Made by a program: the position numbers and the translations under genes
Shown: in pieces, positions 1 to 9,249 of the stretch
Position numbering within the stretch: the stretch's first letter is position 1
Layout: each line of letters starts with the position of its first letter
Source of the DNA: Bradyrhizobium jicamae
GTDB taxonomy: Bacteria; Pseudomonadota; Alphaproteobacteria; Rhizobiales; Xanthobacteraceae
Length of the DNA stretch: 64,000 bases
NCBI RefSeq assembly: GCF_018130695.1
Contig: NZ_JAFCJX010000003.1
Location: 248,001 to 312,000, forward strand
Reading direction: 5' to 3'
The notes under the pieces: generated by a model
The model's input: only the letters and a program-made list of their open reading frames with translations
Database searches by the model: none
What the model was told of the DNA's origin: nothing

Positions 1-2
1 GG

Positions 3-71
3 TGTGGCTGCGCGCACCTGTTGCACTGCGGGGCGCTGGTGTATGGAGGCGACGGGTTTCTCAACCGATAG
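3..71 (+). other. possible 3' end of an upstream gene
   Basis: One frame stays open from the window edge to a TAG at 69-71 and encodes a Cys/His/Gly-rich tail (CGCAHLLHCG...GGDGFLNR). It may be the C-terminus of a gene starting outside the window. It is too short to identify, and the overlapping frames are also open, so this is only a possibility. Confidence 0.25.
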
Positions 72-74
72 GCG

Positions 75-1421
75 GTGACATCGATGCCAGCCCCCTCATC
101 TCGCGCCCGGATCGTCGTCGCAACGATGGCCGTCACGCTGGCATGCTCGTTCGGCGCCTCGGCACAGCAACCGTTTCCGCCGCCGCTGAAACCCACGGTT
201 GCGCCGCGGGCGGCAACCGCGCCCTCGCCCCGCGCAGCCTCCTGCCACAACGGCCAAAGCTTCGACCGCTTCCTCGCCGAGCTGAAGCAGAAGGCTGTGG
301 CCGACGGCGTGTCGCAAGCCACGCTCAGCGAGGCCGCGCCCTACCTCGTCTACGACCAGGGCATCGTCAACCGCGACCGCGGCCAGCGCGTGTTCGGCCA
401 GATCTTCACCGAGTTCGCCGGCCGCATGGCCGCGACCTACCGGATGCAGCAGGGCCAGCAATACATCAGGACCTACGCGGCGGCGTTCGCGCGCGCCGAG
501 AAGGAATACGGTGTGCCGCCTGCCGTCATCGCCGCGTTCTGGGGACTGGAGAGCGATTTCGGCGCCAACATGGGCAATCTCGCCACGCTGAAATCGCTGG
601 TGTCGCTGGCCTATGATTGCCGCCGCTCGGAGATGTTCCAGAACGAAACCATCGCGGCGTTGAAGATCATCAACCGCGGCGATCTCTCGCCCGACGAGAT
701 GGTCGGCTCCTGGGCCGGCGAGCTCGGCCAGACGCAATTCCTGCCGACGCATTATTTCAACTATGCGGTCGACTATGACGGCGACGGCCATCGCAATCTG
801 TTGCGAAGCGGGCCCGACGTGATCGGCTCGACCGCGAATTACATTGCCAACGGCCTGAAGTGGCGGCGCGGCGAGCCGTGGCTGCAGGAGGTGCGCGTGC
901 CGCAGGGCGCGAATTTCCCGTGGGACCAGGCCGACCTGACGATAAAACTGCCGCGCTCAAAATGGGCTTCGCTCGGTGTGGGCACTACCGACGGCAAGCC
1001 GTTGCCGAACGACGACATGCCGACGTCGCTGCTGCTGCCGATGGGACGGATGGGCCCGGCGTTCCTGGCCTACGCGAATTTCGCGGCTTACACCGAGTGG
1101 AATAACTCGCTGATCTATTCGACCACCGCCGGTTATCTGGCGAGCCGCATCGCGGGTGCTGCGCCGATGCAGCGGCCGCACGCGCCGGTCGCGCAGCTGC
1201 CGTTCAACGAGATCAAGGAGCTGCAGACCCTGCTGGTGAAGGCCGGCTTCAATGTCGGCAAGGTCGATGGCGTGCTGGGACAAGCGAGCCGCACTGCAGT
1301 GAAGGCGATGCAGATCAAGTATGGCTTGCCGGCGGATTCCTGGCCGACGGCGGAGCTCTTGGCCAAGATGCGTGGGCCGCGCGCGCAACCGGCCGAGGCT
1401 GCGATGCCGGGGATGCGGTGA
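75..1421 (+). CDS. lytic murein transglycosylase, MltB family, with C-terminal peptidoglycan-binding domain
   Basis: A 448-residue exported enzyme that cleaves peptidoglycan glycan strands non-hydrolytically to leave 1,6-anhydromuramyl ends. A signal peptide covers about residues 1-30 (probable cut ASA|QQ). The SLT_2-type catalytic domain spans about 55-350, with the catalytic Glu in WGLESDFG at residue 159. A PG_binding_1 domain spans about 375-430 (ELQTLLVKAGFNVGKVDG, then RTAVKAMQ). The frame opens with GTG at 75; an ATG at 84 is an equally good start. No lipobox is visible, so it is periplasmic rather than a lipoprotein like E. coli MltB. The family is clear; the exact paralogue is not. 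Confidence 0.92.
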   Translation: MTSMPAPSSRARIVVATMAVTLACSFGASAQQPFPPPLKPTVAPRAATAPSPRAASCHNGQSFDRFLAELKQKAVADGVSQATLSEAAPYLVYDQGIVNRDRGQRVFGQIFTEFAGRMAATYRMQQGQQYIRTYAAAFARAEKEYGVPPAVIAAFWGLESDFGANMGNLATLKSLVSLAYDCRRSEMFQNETIAALKIINRGDLSPDEMVGSWAGELGQTQFLPTHYFNYAVDYDGDGHRNLLRSGPDVIGSTANYIANGLKWRRGEPWLQEVRVPQGANFPWDQADLTIKLPRSKWASLGVGTTDGKPLPNDDMPTSLLLPMGRMGPAFLAYANFAAYTEWNNSLIYSTTAGYLASRIAGAAPMQRPHAPVAQLPFNEIKELQTLLVKAGFNVGKVDGVLGQASRTAVKAMQIKYGLPADSWPTAELLAKMRGPRAQPAEAAMPGMR

Positions 1422-1424
1422 TTG

Positions 1425-1651
1425 TTCACCTCTCCCCGCCCTTCTGCGGGGAGAGGTCGACGCCGGGGCGCGAGCGCCGGCGGCGGGTGAGGGGCATGGC
1501 ACGTGGCCTGCCCCAAGTTCATTATTTGCCGACTGGTCCGTTGAGGAGTCGGAGGGGCCTCCGTATGGCACGGTCGTGCACGACCCCTCACCCGGATCGC
1601 ATCTTGCGATGCGATCCGACCTCTCCCCGCAAAAGAGCGGGGAGAGGTGAA
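1425..1651 (+). repeat. 227-bp dispersed repeat, copy 1
   Basis: A 227-bp element bounded by a perfect 15-bp terminal inverted repeat (TTCACCTCTCCCCGC at the left, GCGGGGAGAGGTGAA at the right). It contains an internal hairpin (CTCCCCGC...GCGGGGAG) and a second hairpin around GGATCGCATC/GATGCGATCC. A second copy of exactly the same length and orientation lies at 22672-22898. It starts 3 bp after the transglycosylase stop. No transposase is encoded, so it is MITE- or REP-like. It fills most of the gap between this gene and the DUF1993 gene. Confidence 0.85.
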
Positions 1652-1775
1652 GACCGCGAGAATATTTGATCCACGATTCCCACTTCATGCAGTTGCATTC
1701 TTCCCCGCAGGCCCCCATCTGCAGCAACGCCGTTCGGCAAAACGCCCATTCCGCCACAAGAACAAAGAGCATCAC

Positions 1776-2279
1776 ATGTCCTTTTACGACGCCGTCGTCC
1801 CCGCTTACCTGCAAATGCTCAACAGCCTCACCGGCCTGCTCACCAAGGCCGAGGCGCATTGCGAGGCCAGGAAGATCCAGCCCGAGGTGCTGCTCGGCGC
1901 GCGGCTCTATCCGGACATGCTGCCGCTGTCGAAGCAGATCCAGCTGGTCAGCGATTTCGCCGCCAAGGGCTGCGCGCGGGTGACCCATAGCGAGGTGCCT
2001 TCGACGCCGGACACCGAGAAGACATTCGGCGAATTGAAGCAGCGGCTGGCCAACACCATCGCCTATGTGAAGACCTACAAGCCGGAGCAGTTCGAAGGCG
2101 CCGACGCAAAACAGGTCACCTTCCCCGCCGGCCCCGACCGCTCGATCACGGTGACCGGGCAGCAGTTGATCTCGTCGTTCTCATTCCCGAACTTCTATTT
2201 CCACGCCGCGACCGCGCACGGCATTTTGCGTCACAACGGCGTCGAGATCGGCAAGCGCGACTTCCTCGGCGTCAGCTGA
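1776..2279 (+). CDS. DUF1993 family protein
   Basis: A 167-residue soluble protein beginning MSFYDAVVPAYLQML. It matches the DUF1993 family as I know it: conserved start, then LLGARLYPDMLPL and a late FPNFYFHAATAHGILRHNGV segment. DUF1993 members are predicted four-helix DinB-like proteins without an established reaction. The ATG at 1776 is chosen because homology begins there; the frame extends upstream to 1647 without family similarity. No signal peptide or membrane segment is visible. The next gene is a separately transcribed flavoenzyme. Confidence 0.8.
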   Translation: MSFYDAVVPAYLQMLNSLTGLLTKAEAHCEARKIQPEVLLGARLYPDMLPLSKQIQLVSDFAAKGCARVTHSEVPSTPDTEKTFGELKQRLANTIAYVKTYKPEQFEGADAKQVTFPAGPDRSITVTGQQLISSFSFPNFYFHAATAHGILRHNGVEIGKRDFLGVS

Positions 2280-2435
2280 CACACCGCTCATTCCATCGCA
2301 GCAGGGATCGGCGACCCATCCCTGCTGCGCGTAGACGGAATTCGAGCAATTCCTGCTCTGTATGGCCGGGGCATTGCGCTTGTCGCGGCAATGCACAACT
2401 CTCCTCCATCAGTCATTGTCCTGGAACATTCCCTC

Positions 2436-3539
2436 ATGAGCCAATCGACCAAACTCTTCGAGCCCTACAAGCTTGGCGCGCTGACCTTGCCGAACCGCTT
2501 GGTGATGGCGCCCCTGACGCGCAACCGCGCCGAGCCCGGCAGCTTCGTACCGGGCGCGCTCGCGGTCGACTATTACGGCCAGCGCGCCTCCGCCGGCCTT
2601 CTGATCACCGAGGCGAGCCAGATCTCGCAGCAGGGCCAGGGTTACCAGGACACGCCCGGCATCTACTCGAAGGAACAGGTCGCGGGCTGGCGCAAGGTCA
2701 CCGATCGCGTGCATGACAACGGCGGCCGCATCTTCATCCAGATCTGGCATGTCGGCCGCATCTCGCATGTCGCGCTGCAGGCGAATGGCGGCGCGCCGGT
2801 GGCGCCATCAGCGATCCGCGCCAAGGGCAAGACGTTTGTGAACGGCACCTTCGCCGATGTCTCCGAGCCGCGTGCGCTGGAGCTCTCCGAAATTCCAGGG
2901 ATCATCGAAGACTTCAAACGCGCCACCGCAAACGCGCTCGCTGCCGGTTTTGACGGCGTCGAGATCCACGGCGCCAATGGCTATCTGCTCGATCAGTTCG
3001 CCAAGGACGGCGCCAACAAGCGCACCGATGCCTATGGCGGTTCGATCGAGAACCGCGCGCGGCTGATGCTCGAAGTCTCCAGGGCCGTGGTCGCCGAGGC
3101 CGGCGCCGATCGCACCGGCATCCGCATCTCGCCGGTGACGCCGGCCAACGACGTCTCCGACAGCAATCCGCAGCCGCTGTTCGATCACATCGTCGACGGC
3201 CTCAACGCGCTGAAGCTGACCTATATCCACGTCATCGAAGGCGCCACCGGCGGCCCGCGCGACATCGCGCCGTTCGATTACGGCAGCTTGCGCAAGCGCT
3301 TCAAGCAGGCCTATGTCGCCAACAACGGCTACGATTTTGCGCTCGCCAACCAGGTGCTGGACGCCAACGCCGCCGATCTGATCGCCTTCGGCAAGCCGTT
3401 CATCTCGAACCCCGACCTGGTCGAGCGCCTGAAGAAGGGCGCACCGCTCAACGACTGGGATAAGAACACGTTCTATGGCGGCGGGGCGAAGGGCTACACG
3501 GATTATCCCACGCTGAAGGCGACCGAAGCGGCGGAGTAA
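2436..3539 (+). CDS. nemA: old yellow enzyme / N-ethylmaleimide reductase-type alkene reductase
   Basis: A 367-residue FMN-dependent, NAD(P)H-linked ene-reductase that reduces activated C=C bonds (enones, maleimides) and often nitroesters. The TIM-barrel flavin motifs are intact: MAPLTRNRAEPG near residues 24-35, WHVGRISH at 104-111, and the substrate-binding His/Asn pair in EIHGANGYLLDQF (H178, N181). The C-terminus ends with the usual phosphate-binding and FYGGGAKGYTDYP segments. Length fits NemA (about 365). ATG 2436 is preferred to 2391 because family similarity starts at MSQSTKLFEPYKLG. A strong terminator follows, so it appears monocistronic. Confidence 0.92.
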   Translation: MSQSTKLFEPYKLGALTLPNRLVMAPLTRNRAEPGSFVPGALAVDYYGQRASAGLLITEASQISQQGQGYQDTPGIYSKEQVAGWRKVTDRVHDNGGRIFIQIWHVGRISHVALQANGGAPVAPSAIRAKGKTFVNGTFADVSEPRALELSEIPGIIEDFKRATANALAAGFDGVEIHGANGYLLDQFAKDGANKRTDAYGGSIENRARLMLEVSRAVVAEAGADRTGIRISPVTPANDVSDSNPQPLFDHIVDGLNALKLTYIHVIEGATGGPRDIAPFDYGSLRKRFKQAYVANNGYDFALANQVLDANAADLIAFGKPFISNPDLVERLKKGAPLNDWDKNTFYGGGAKGYTDYPTLKATEAAE

Positions 3540-3560
3540 GGGCCGCATCTTTGCAATGCA

Positions 3561-3592
3561 AATCCGGGGCGCAGCCGCGCTCCGGATTTTTT
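3561..3592 (+). terminator. intrinsic terminator after nemA
   Basis: Hairpin AATCCGGGGCGC (3561-3572), loop AGCC, then GCGCTCCGGATT (3577-3588). The 12-bp stem has one G.T wobble and runs into a T tract (3585-3592). It lies 21 bp after the nemA stop. Confidence 0.88.
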
Positions 3593-3701
3593 GTATCTGT
3601 TTAGGCAGGGCAACGATCCAGCAACTTCACCCTCGAAACGCTATGGACATGACCAACGCCGTGGGGGAAAACGACCTCGTGCCCATTTCAGGAACGCAAA
3701 G

Positions 3702-4385
3702 ATGAAGTTCGACGACGTCATCCTCGGCCGCCGCAGCATCCGTGGCTACAAGCCCGATCCCGTCCCGCGGAAATTGATCAAGGAGATCCTGGCGCTGGCG
3801 ATGCGTGCGCCGTCGTCGATGAACACCCAGCCCTGGAATTTCTACGTCATCACCGGCAAAGCCCTGGATCGCATCCGGCAGGGCAACACCGAGCGTAACC
3901 TGGCCGGCGTGCCGCACTCGCGCGAGTTTCGCATTGGCCAGCCATTCGACGGCGTTCACCGCGAACGCCAGATCGGCGTTGCCAAGCAGTTGTTCGCCGC
4001 CATGGAGATCGCGCGCGACGACAAGGAGCGGCGGCAGGACTGGGTCATGCGCGGCTTCCGTCAGTTCGACGCGCCCGTGTGCGTGATCATCACCTATGAT
4101 CGCGTGCTCGCCGCCAGTGACGATACGGCGTTCGACTGCGGCGCGGTGGCGACCGCGCTGGTCAACGCGGCATGGTCGCGAGGGCTCGGTGCCGTGATCA
4201 ACAGCCAGGGGATCATGCAATCCCCCGTGGTGCGCGAGCATGCCGGGATCGCGGACGATCAGGTGATCATGAAGAGCATTGCGCTCGGCTGGCCGGACGA
4301 CAGTTTTCCCGCCAATGCCGTCGTCTCCGAACGCAAGTCGGTCGAGGACGCGACGACCTTCGTGGGATTCGAGGGCGACGCTTAG
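3702..4385 (+). CDS. nitroreductase family FMN oxidoreductase
   Basis: A 227-residue FMN-binding nitroreductase. The N-terminal flavin-contact motifs are present: GRRSIRGYKPDPVP near residues 8-21 and MRAPSSMNTQPWNFYVITG near 33-51. The C-terminal half carries the dinucleotide-contact stretch (NSQGIMQSPVVREHAGI, IALGWPDD). Such enzymes reduce nitroaromatics or quinones with NAD(P)H; the physiological substrate is not evident. ATG 3702 is used because the upstream extension to 3591 is unlike the family. It sits beside an old yellow enzyme and a GST, a plausible redox-detoxification neighbourhood but not an operon. Confidence 0.9.
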   Translation: MKFDDVILGRRSIRGYKPDPVPRKLIKEILALAMRAPSSMNTQPWNFYVITGKALDRIRQGNTERNLAGVPHSREFRIGQPFDGVHRERQIGVAKQLFAAMEIARDDKERRQDWVMRGFRQFDAPVCVIITYDRVLAASDDTAFDCGAVATALVNAAWSRGLGAVINSQGIMQSPVVREHAGIADDQVIMKSIALGWPDDSFPANAVVSERKSVEDATTFVGFEGDA

Positions 4386-4463
4386 AAAAGCGCGGGGTCG
4401 CCTCCTCACTCACACAAATTGCCGCCTGATGCGAGCGTCCCGTCGAACAGTGAGCCGATCACC

Positions 4464-5117
4464 TCACCCAGCCAGCGGCTTTCCGGTATTGAATGACAGT
4501 TGCGCGTCGAACGCCCGCTTGTAAGCGGGCCGCGCTTCGCCGCGGGCGACGTAGGCTTTGAGGCTCGGGAATTCGTTCAGCAGACCCGACGGTCGCAGCC
4601 GGAGCAGCACCGACACCATCATCAGGTCGCCTGCGCTGAACGCGCCGTCGAGCCAGTCGGCATCGCCGAGGCGCGCGGACAATTGCTGCAGGCGGCCTCG
4701 GATGCGATCCATCACCAGAGGCAGGCGTTCGCTCGCCCAGGGCTTGTCGCCTTCGAGTATCCTGGCGGTGACGAGGTCGAGGATCGGTGGCTCCACGGTG
4801 TTGACCGCGGCGAACATCCAGGTGATGGCGCGCGCTCGCGCATGGGCATCGTCAGGCAGCAGGCCGGCGTGGTGTTCGGCGATATGGAGAACGATCGCTC
4901 CGGTCTCGAACAGCACAAGGTCGCCTTCCTCATAGGTTGGAATCTGGCCGAACGGATGCAGCGCCAGATGCGCCGGCTGCTTCATCGCCGCGAACGACAC
5001 GGGGCGAACCTCGTAGGGTTGACCCACTTCCTCGAGCGCCCAGCGCACGCGCGTATCGCGCGCCAACCCCTTGCCGCCATCCGGCGATCGTTCAAACGCG
5101 GTGATCGTGATGGTCAT
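4464..5117 (-). CDS. glutathione S-transferase family protein
   Basis: A 217-residue GST with an N-terminal thioredoxin-like domain (RVRWALEEVGQPYEVRPV; the glutathione-site HPFGQIPTYEEGDLVLFET, where the ET pair binds the gamma-glutamyl group) and an all-helical C-terminal domain (about residues 85-205). It would conjugate or reduce with glutathione in the cytosol; the substrate is unknown. ATG 5117 is preferred, with an in-frame GTG at 5132 as alternative. It is convergent with the nitroreductase and divergent from the broken GFA gene, another glutathione-related family. Confidence 0.88.
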   Translation of the reverse strand: MTITITAFERSPDGGKGLARDTRVRWALEEVGQPYEVRPVSFAAMKQPAHLALHPFGQIPTYEEGDLVLFETGAIVLHIAEHHAGLLPDDAHARARAITWMFAAVNTVEPPILDLVTARILEGDKPWASERLPLVMDRIRGRLQQLSARLGDADWLDGAFSAGDLMMVSVLLRLRPSGLLNEFPSLKAYVARGEARPAYKRAFDAQLSFNTGKPLAG

Positions 5118-5213
5118 CGCAGTTTTTCTCACGGTGTGGGCGAGTCCTTTTGAATTGTCCGACCCGCGTTCCGGAAGTACGTTCGCACGAACCTAACAGA
5201 AGACACAGGCAAC

Positions 5214-5639
5214 ATGGTGAGCGACACGAAGGTTTGTGCGGGCCAATGCCATTGCGGCGCGGTGCGTTTCGAAGCGACGCTCAGCAACGGTTTCAATTCG
5301 ATCCTCCGCTGCAACTGCTCCTACTGCCGGATGCGCGGCGCCGTCGTCGTCACGGCGGAAATGGGCGGGATCAGGTTCCTGTAGGGTGAGGATACGCTGA
5401 CGAGCTACCGGTTCCATAGCGGAGCGGCGCAGCATTTCTTCTGCTCCCGCTGCGGAATCTACACCCATCATCAACGACGATCGGACCCGAACCTGTTCGC
5501 GGTCAACGTGGCTTGCCTCGCCGGGGTCAGCCCGTTCGATTTCGCAGAGGTGCCGGTCGTGGATGGCGTCAATCATTCGAATGACACGGGCAGGCCTGCG
5601 CGACAGGCGGGCACGCTGCGCTTCATCCCGGCGGACTAG
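5214..5639 (+). pseudogene. GFA (glutathione-dependent formaldehyde-activating)/CENP-V family gene interrupted by an in-frame TAG
   Basis: From ATG 5214 the frame encodes the zinc-binding cysteine pattern of GFA proteins: CHCGAVRFEA, then CNCSYCRMRGAV. A TAG follows at 5382-5384 (codon 57). The same frame then continues without frameshift to a TAG at 5637 and encodes the rest of the family fold, including FFCSRCGIYTHHQRRSDPN and VNVACLAGVSPFDF. The total of 141 sense positions matches full-length relatives. Gln at this site (RFLQGED) is my recollection of relatives and fits a single CAG-to-TAG change. Unless the stop is read through or is a sequencing error, no functional product is made. Confidence 0.85.
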
Positions 5640-5695
5640 CCAAAGCGCGATAAGGGCCAAGCCGCAACCTGCCTCGATACACGGACGACTTCTCC

Positions 5696-6145
5696 ATGAC
5701 AGCCAGCAACCGCATCGCCCTCTCCAGCGACCACGCCGCCATTCAGCTGCGACAGATCATTGCTGCGCATGTCGCGACGAAAGGCTGGGTCGCGGTCGAT
5801 ATCGGACCGAAGGCGCCAGAGAGCACGCCCTATCCCAAGCACGGCGAGGCGGCCGCGCGGCTGGTCGCCTCCGGGGACTGCCGATTCGGCATCATCCTGT
5901 GCGGTACCGGCCAGGGCATCATGATGGCGGCGAACAAGGTCAAGGGCATCCGCTGCGGCGTCTGCGCCGACACGTTCTCGGCCGGCATGATCCGCCAGCA
6001 CAACGATGCCAACATGCTGGCGATCGGCGCCCGCGTGGTGGGCGAAGGGCTGGCGCTCGACATCGTGGATGCGTTCCTGACCGCCGAGTTCGAGGGCGGC
6101 CGGCATGCGATGCGGGTGGAGATGATCAGGGCGCTGGAGGGGTAA
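5696..6145 (+). CDS. RpiB/LacA/LacB family sugar-phosphate isomerase
   Basis: A 149-residue isomerase of the RpiB fold, which interconverts aldose and ketose phosphates such as ribose-5-P and ribulose-5-P. Conserved features are SSDHAA (residues 10-15), the catalytic Cys in LCGTGQGI (C69), RCGVC, and the QHNDANMLAIGARV signature (His102). It converges on the glycerol operon and shares a bidirectional terminator with it. In some rhizobia RpiB-like proteins isomerise four-carbon sugar phosphates in polyol pathways, so the exact substrate is open and no symbol is given. Confidence 0.85.
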   Translation: MTASNRIALSSDHAAIQLRQIIAAHVATKGWVAVDIGPKAPESTPYPKHGEAAARLVASGDCRFGIILCGTGQGIMMAANKVKGIRCGVCADTFSAGMIRQHNDANMLAIGARVVGEGLALDIVDAFLTAEFEGGRHAMRVEMIRALEG

Positions 6146-6175
6146 GCGCCGTTCCCCAAGCCGGGCGCGCAAAAC

Positions 6176-6203
6176 AAAAAGGCCGGGATTGCTCCCGGCC
6201 TTT
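6176..6203. terminator. bidirectional terminator between the RpiB-like gene and glpV
   Basis: AAAAA precedes GGCCGGGA (6181-6188), loop TTGC, then TCCCGGCC (6193-6200) and TTT. The stem extends to 11 bp with the A/T flanks. It can terminate both the plus-strand rpiB-like transcript and the minus-strand glp operon. Confidence 0.85.
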
Positions 6204-6247
6204 CGTCGTTCTCGGATGGCGTGGGCTGGTACGCCTGCCTTGTCGAC

Positions 6248-8029
6248 TTACTTCGCTTCGGCGCGCTTCGGGGGAGAGGCCGGCCACGACTTGATCAGCG
6301 TGTCGTAGTCGACGGTCTCGCCCTTCGGCTTCTCGTTCGCGAGCTTGCGCTGCGGAGCGATGGTGCCGTCCTTGGCGACCTTGGCGAACCAGTGCTCCGC
6401 GGTCTCCTTCTTGTTCAGCTTCGGACCGCAGGCACCCTGCACGCCGGACTTCTCGAGACGCTCGAGCACCGAGTCCTGGGCCGCCGCGAGCGCATCCATC
6501 GCCTGCTGCGGGGTCTTGGTGCCGGACGACGCATCGCCGATGTTCTGCCACCAGAGCTGCGCGAGCTTCGGATAGTCAGGCACGTTGTTGCCGGTCGGGG
6601 TCCACTGCACGCGGGCGGGCGAGCGGTAGAACTCGATCAGGCCGCCGAGCTTCGGCGCACGTTCCGTGAAGGACTTGTCCCAGATATCGGACTCACGGAT
6701 GAAGGTGAGACCGACGTGGCTCTTCTTCAGCGACACCGACTTGGAGACGATGAACTGCAGATAGAGCCAGGCCGCCTTACGGCGATCCGGGGGCGTCGAC
6801 TTCAGGAGCGTCGCGGAGCCGGCGTCCTGGTAGCCGAGCTTCATGCCTTCCTTCCAGTACGAGCCGTGCGGCGACGGAGCCATACGCCACTTCGGCGTAC
6901 CATCCGCGTTCATCACGGCGATACCGGGCTTCACCATGTCGGCGGTGAAGGCGGTGTACCAGAAGATCTGCTGGGCGATGTTGCCCTGCGCCGGCACCGG
7001 ACCTGCCTCCGAGAAGGTCATGCCCTGAGCCTGCGGCGGAGCGTACTTCTTCAGCCACTCGAGATACTTGGTGATCGAGTAGACCGCGGCCGGACCGTTG
7101 GTGTCGCCACCACGCTCGACCGAGGAGCCGACCGGGCGGCAGCCTTCCATGCGGATGCCCCACTCGTCGACCGGCAGACCGTTCGGAATGCCCTTGTCGC
7201 CGTTGCCGGCCATCGACAGCCAGGCGTCGGTGAACCGCCAGCCGAGCGACGGGTCTTTCTTGCCATAGTCCATATGGCCGTAGACCTTGACGCCGTTGAT
7301 CTCCTTGATGTCGTTGGTGAAGAACTCGGCGATGTCTTCATAGGCGGACCAGTTCACGGGCACGCCGAGATCGTAGCCATACTTGGCCTTGAACTTGGCC
7401 TTGTAGTCCGGGTTGGTGAACCAGTCGTAGCGGAACCAGTAGAGATTCGCGAACTGCTGGTCGGGCAGCTGATAGAGCTTGCCGTCCGGCGCGGTCGTGA
7501 ACGACTTCCCGATGAAGTCGTTGACGTCGAGCATCGGGTCGGTGACGTCCTTGCCTTCGCCGGTCATGTAGTCCGACAACGCAATGGTCTGGCCGTAGCG
7601 GAAGTGAGTGCCGATCAGGTCGGAGTCGTTGATCCAGCCGTCGTACACGTTCTTGCCGGACTGCATCTGGGTCTGCAGCTTCTCGACCACGTCACCTTCC
7701 TGGATGATGTCGTGCTTGAGCTTGATGCCGGTGAGCTCGGAGAACGCCTTGGCAAGCGTCTGCGACTCGTATTCGTGGGTCGTGATCGTTTCCGACACGA
7801 CGTTGATCTCCATGCCCTTGAAGGGCTCGGCCGCCTTGGCGAACCACTCCAGCTCCTTCTTCTGGTCTTCCTTCGACAGCGTCGAGGGCTGGAATTCCGC
7901 GATCCACTTCTGGATCGTGGCGTCGTCGGCGGCGCGGGCGGGAGCCGCGATGGTCACCGTAGCCGCGATCAGCGCGGCTGCGCTGGTCATCGTCAGAAGA
8001 CTATCCTTCGTCCTTCTCAAGTGTCGCAT
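6248..8029 (-). CDS. glpV: glycerol ABC transporter periplasmic binding protein
   Basis: A 593-residue exported solute-binding protein, the last gene of the glpDSTPQUV operon. It has a long signal peptide with a basic N-terminus (MRHLRRTKDSLL) and a probable cut after APARA. The body is a type-1 extracellular binding protein (ITTHEYESQTLAKAFSELTG, KPGIAVMNADGTPKWRMAPS). At nearly 600 residues it is much longer than typical sugar-binding proteins (about 420), which fits the GlpV family of rhizobial glycerol transporters. The assignment rests mainly on complete gene-order agreement with that system. It would bind glycerol or a related polyol and hand it to GlpP/GlpQ. Confidence 0.88.
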   Translation of the reverse strand: MRHLRRTKDSLLTMTSAAALIAATVTIAAPARAADDATIQKWIAEFQPSTLSKEDQKKELEWFAKAAEPFKGMEINVVSETITTHEYESQTLAKAFSELTGIKLKHDIIQEGDVVEKLQTQMQSGKNVYDGWINDSDLIGTHFRYGQTIALSDYMTGEGKDVTDPMLDVNDFIGKSFTTAPDGKLYQLPDQQFANLYWFRYDWFTNPDYKAKFKAKYGYDLGVPVNWSAYEDIAEFFTNDIKEINGVKVYGHMDYGKKDPSLGWRFTDAWLSMAGNGDKGIPNGLPVDEWGIRMEGCRPVGSSVERGGDTNGPAAVYSITKYLEWLKKYAPPQAQGMTFSEAGPVPAQGNIAQQIFWYTAFTADMVKPGIAVMNADGTPKWRMAPSPHGSYWKEGMKLGYQDAGSATLLKSTPPDRRKAAWLYLQFIVSKSVSLKKSHVGLTFIRESDIWDKSFTERAPKLGGLIEFYRSPARVQWTPTGNNVPDYPKLAQLWWQNIGDASSGTKTPQQAMDALAAAQDSVLERLEKSGVQGACGPKLNKKETAEHWFAKVAKDGTIAPQRKLANEKPKGETVDYDTLIKSWPASPPKRAEAK

Positions 8030-8105
8030 GTTGGTTCCTCCGGTTGCAGCGACAAACTAAACCCAGGCCCGGGTAGACCCCGGATCTGCTCTTCTTCGCG
8101 TTCTC

Positions 8106-8432
8106 TCAGACGGTGCGAAAGATCACCACGGCTGCGAGAAGCGAAATCAGTGTTGCGAGCCACAGGCTCGTAATCTCGAGGCCCTCGCCGATCGGCAAGG
8201 TGAAAATCGGGTCGGTGCCGACGAGGCCGATCCATACGAGATGGATCACCGCTGCCAGCACCAGTGAAATGAACAGGCGGTCGCCCCGCGTCGTCGGAAT
8301 CCGCAGCACGCCGACGCGCTCGGCCTCGGGATAGACCGCCGCGAGCCATGTCATGACCGCGAGCGTCGAGGCGAGTGCTGCGAAGAAGATCGCGGTCGGC
8401 AGCGTCCAGGCCATCCATGCAATCGATTCCAT
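8106..8432 (-). CDS. glpU: DUF2160 small membrane protein of the glycerol transporter
   Basis: A 108-residue protein with three likely membrane helices (about residues 12-33, 52-72, 86-106), matching DUF2160 proteins encoded in rhizobial glp operons as GlpU. Its biochemical role is unknown; it is presumed to be an accessory inner-membrane part of the transporter. ATG 8432 follows GGGAGG at a good distance and lies 11 bp after glpQ. The glpV gene follows after 76 bp. Confidence 0.85.
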   Translation of the reverse strand: MESIAWMAWTLPTAIFFAALASTLAVMTWLAAVYPEAERVGVLRIPTTRGDRLFISLVLAAVIHLVWIGLVGTDPIFTLPIGEGLEITSLWLATLISLLAAVVIFRTV

Positions 8433-8443
8433 GGTTGCCTCCC

Positions 8444-9249
8444 TTACACGCGGCCGAGCGCGAAGCCGCGCGCGATATAGTTGCGGACGAACCAGATCAC
8501 CAGCGCGCCCGGAATGATGGTGAGCACACCGGCGGCGGCGAGCAGCCCCCAGTCCATGCCGGCGGCCGAGACCGTGCGGGTCATGATCGCCGCGATCGGC
8601 TTGGCCTGCACCGAGGTCAGCGTGCGCGCGAGCAGCAGCTCGACCCACGAGAACATGAAGCAGAAGAAGGCGGCGACGCCGATGCCGCTCGCGATCAGCG
8701 GGATCAGTATCTTCACGAAGAAGCGCGGGAACGAGTAGCCGTCGAGGAACGCGGTCTCGTCGATCTCGCGCGGCACGCCGGAGACGAAGCCTTCGAGGAT
8801 CCACACCGCCAGCGGCACGTTGAAGATACAGTGCGCGAGCGCGACCGCCCAGGGCGTATCGAACAGCCCGATCGCCGAATAGAGGTTGAAGAACGGCAGC
8901 GCATAGACCGCCGCCGGCGCCATGCGGTTCGACAAGAGCCAGAAGAACAGGTGCTTGTCGCCGAGGAAACGGTAGCGCGAGAACGCATAGGCCGCCGGCA
9001 ACGCCACCGCGATCGAGATGATGGTGTTGAGGACGACGTATTCCAGCGAATGGATGTAGCCGGAATACCAGCTCTCGTCGGTGAAGATGCGTTTGTAGTG
9101 CTGCAGGGTCGGCGTGTGCGGCCACAAGGTCATCGTCGAGACAATCTCGGCGTTGGTCTTGAAGCTCATGTTGACGAGCCAGTAGATCGGCAACAGCAGG
9201 AAGATCAGGAACAGCGCCATGATGAGGCGGCGGCCGGGGATCGAATGCA

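Noticed and set aside
1425..1669. Small open frames within the 227-bp repeat
   Set aside because: They run through terminal inverted repeats and hairpins, and equivalent frames in the second copy differ in sequence.
6221..8173. Very long open frame (about 650 codons) on the plus strand
   Set aside because: It lies antisense to glpV, which has a signal peptide and family motifs. Its Arg/Leu/Asp-rich composition is typical of mirror frames in GC-rich DNA.
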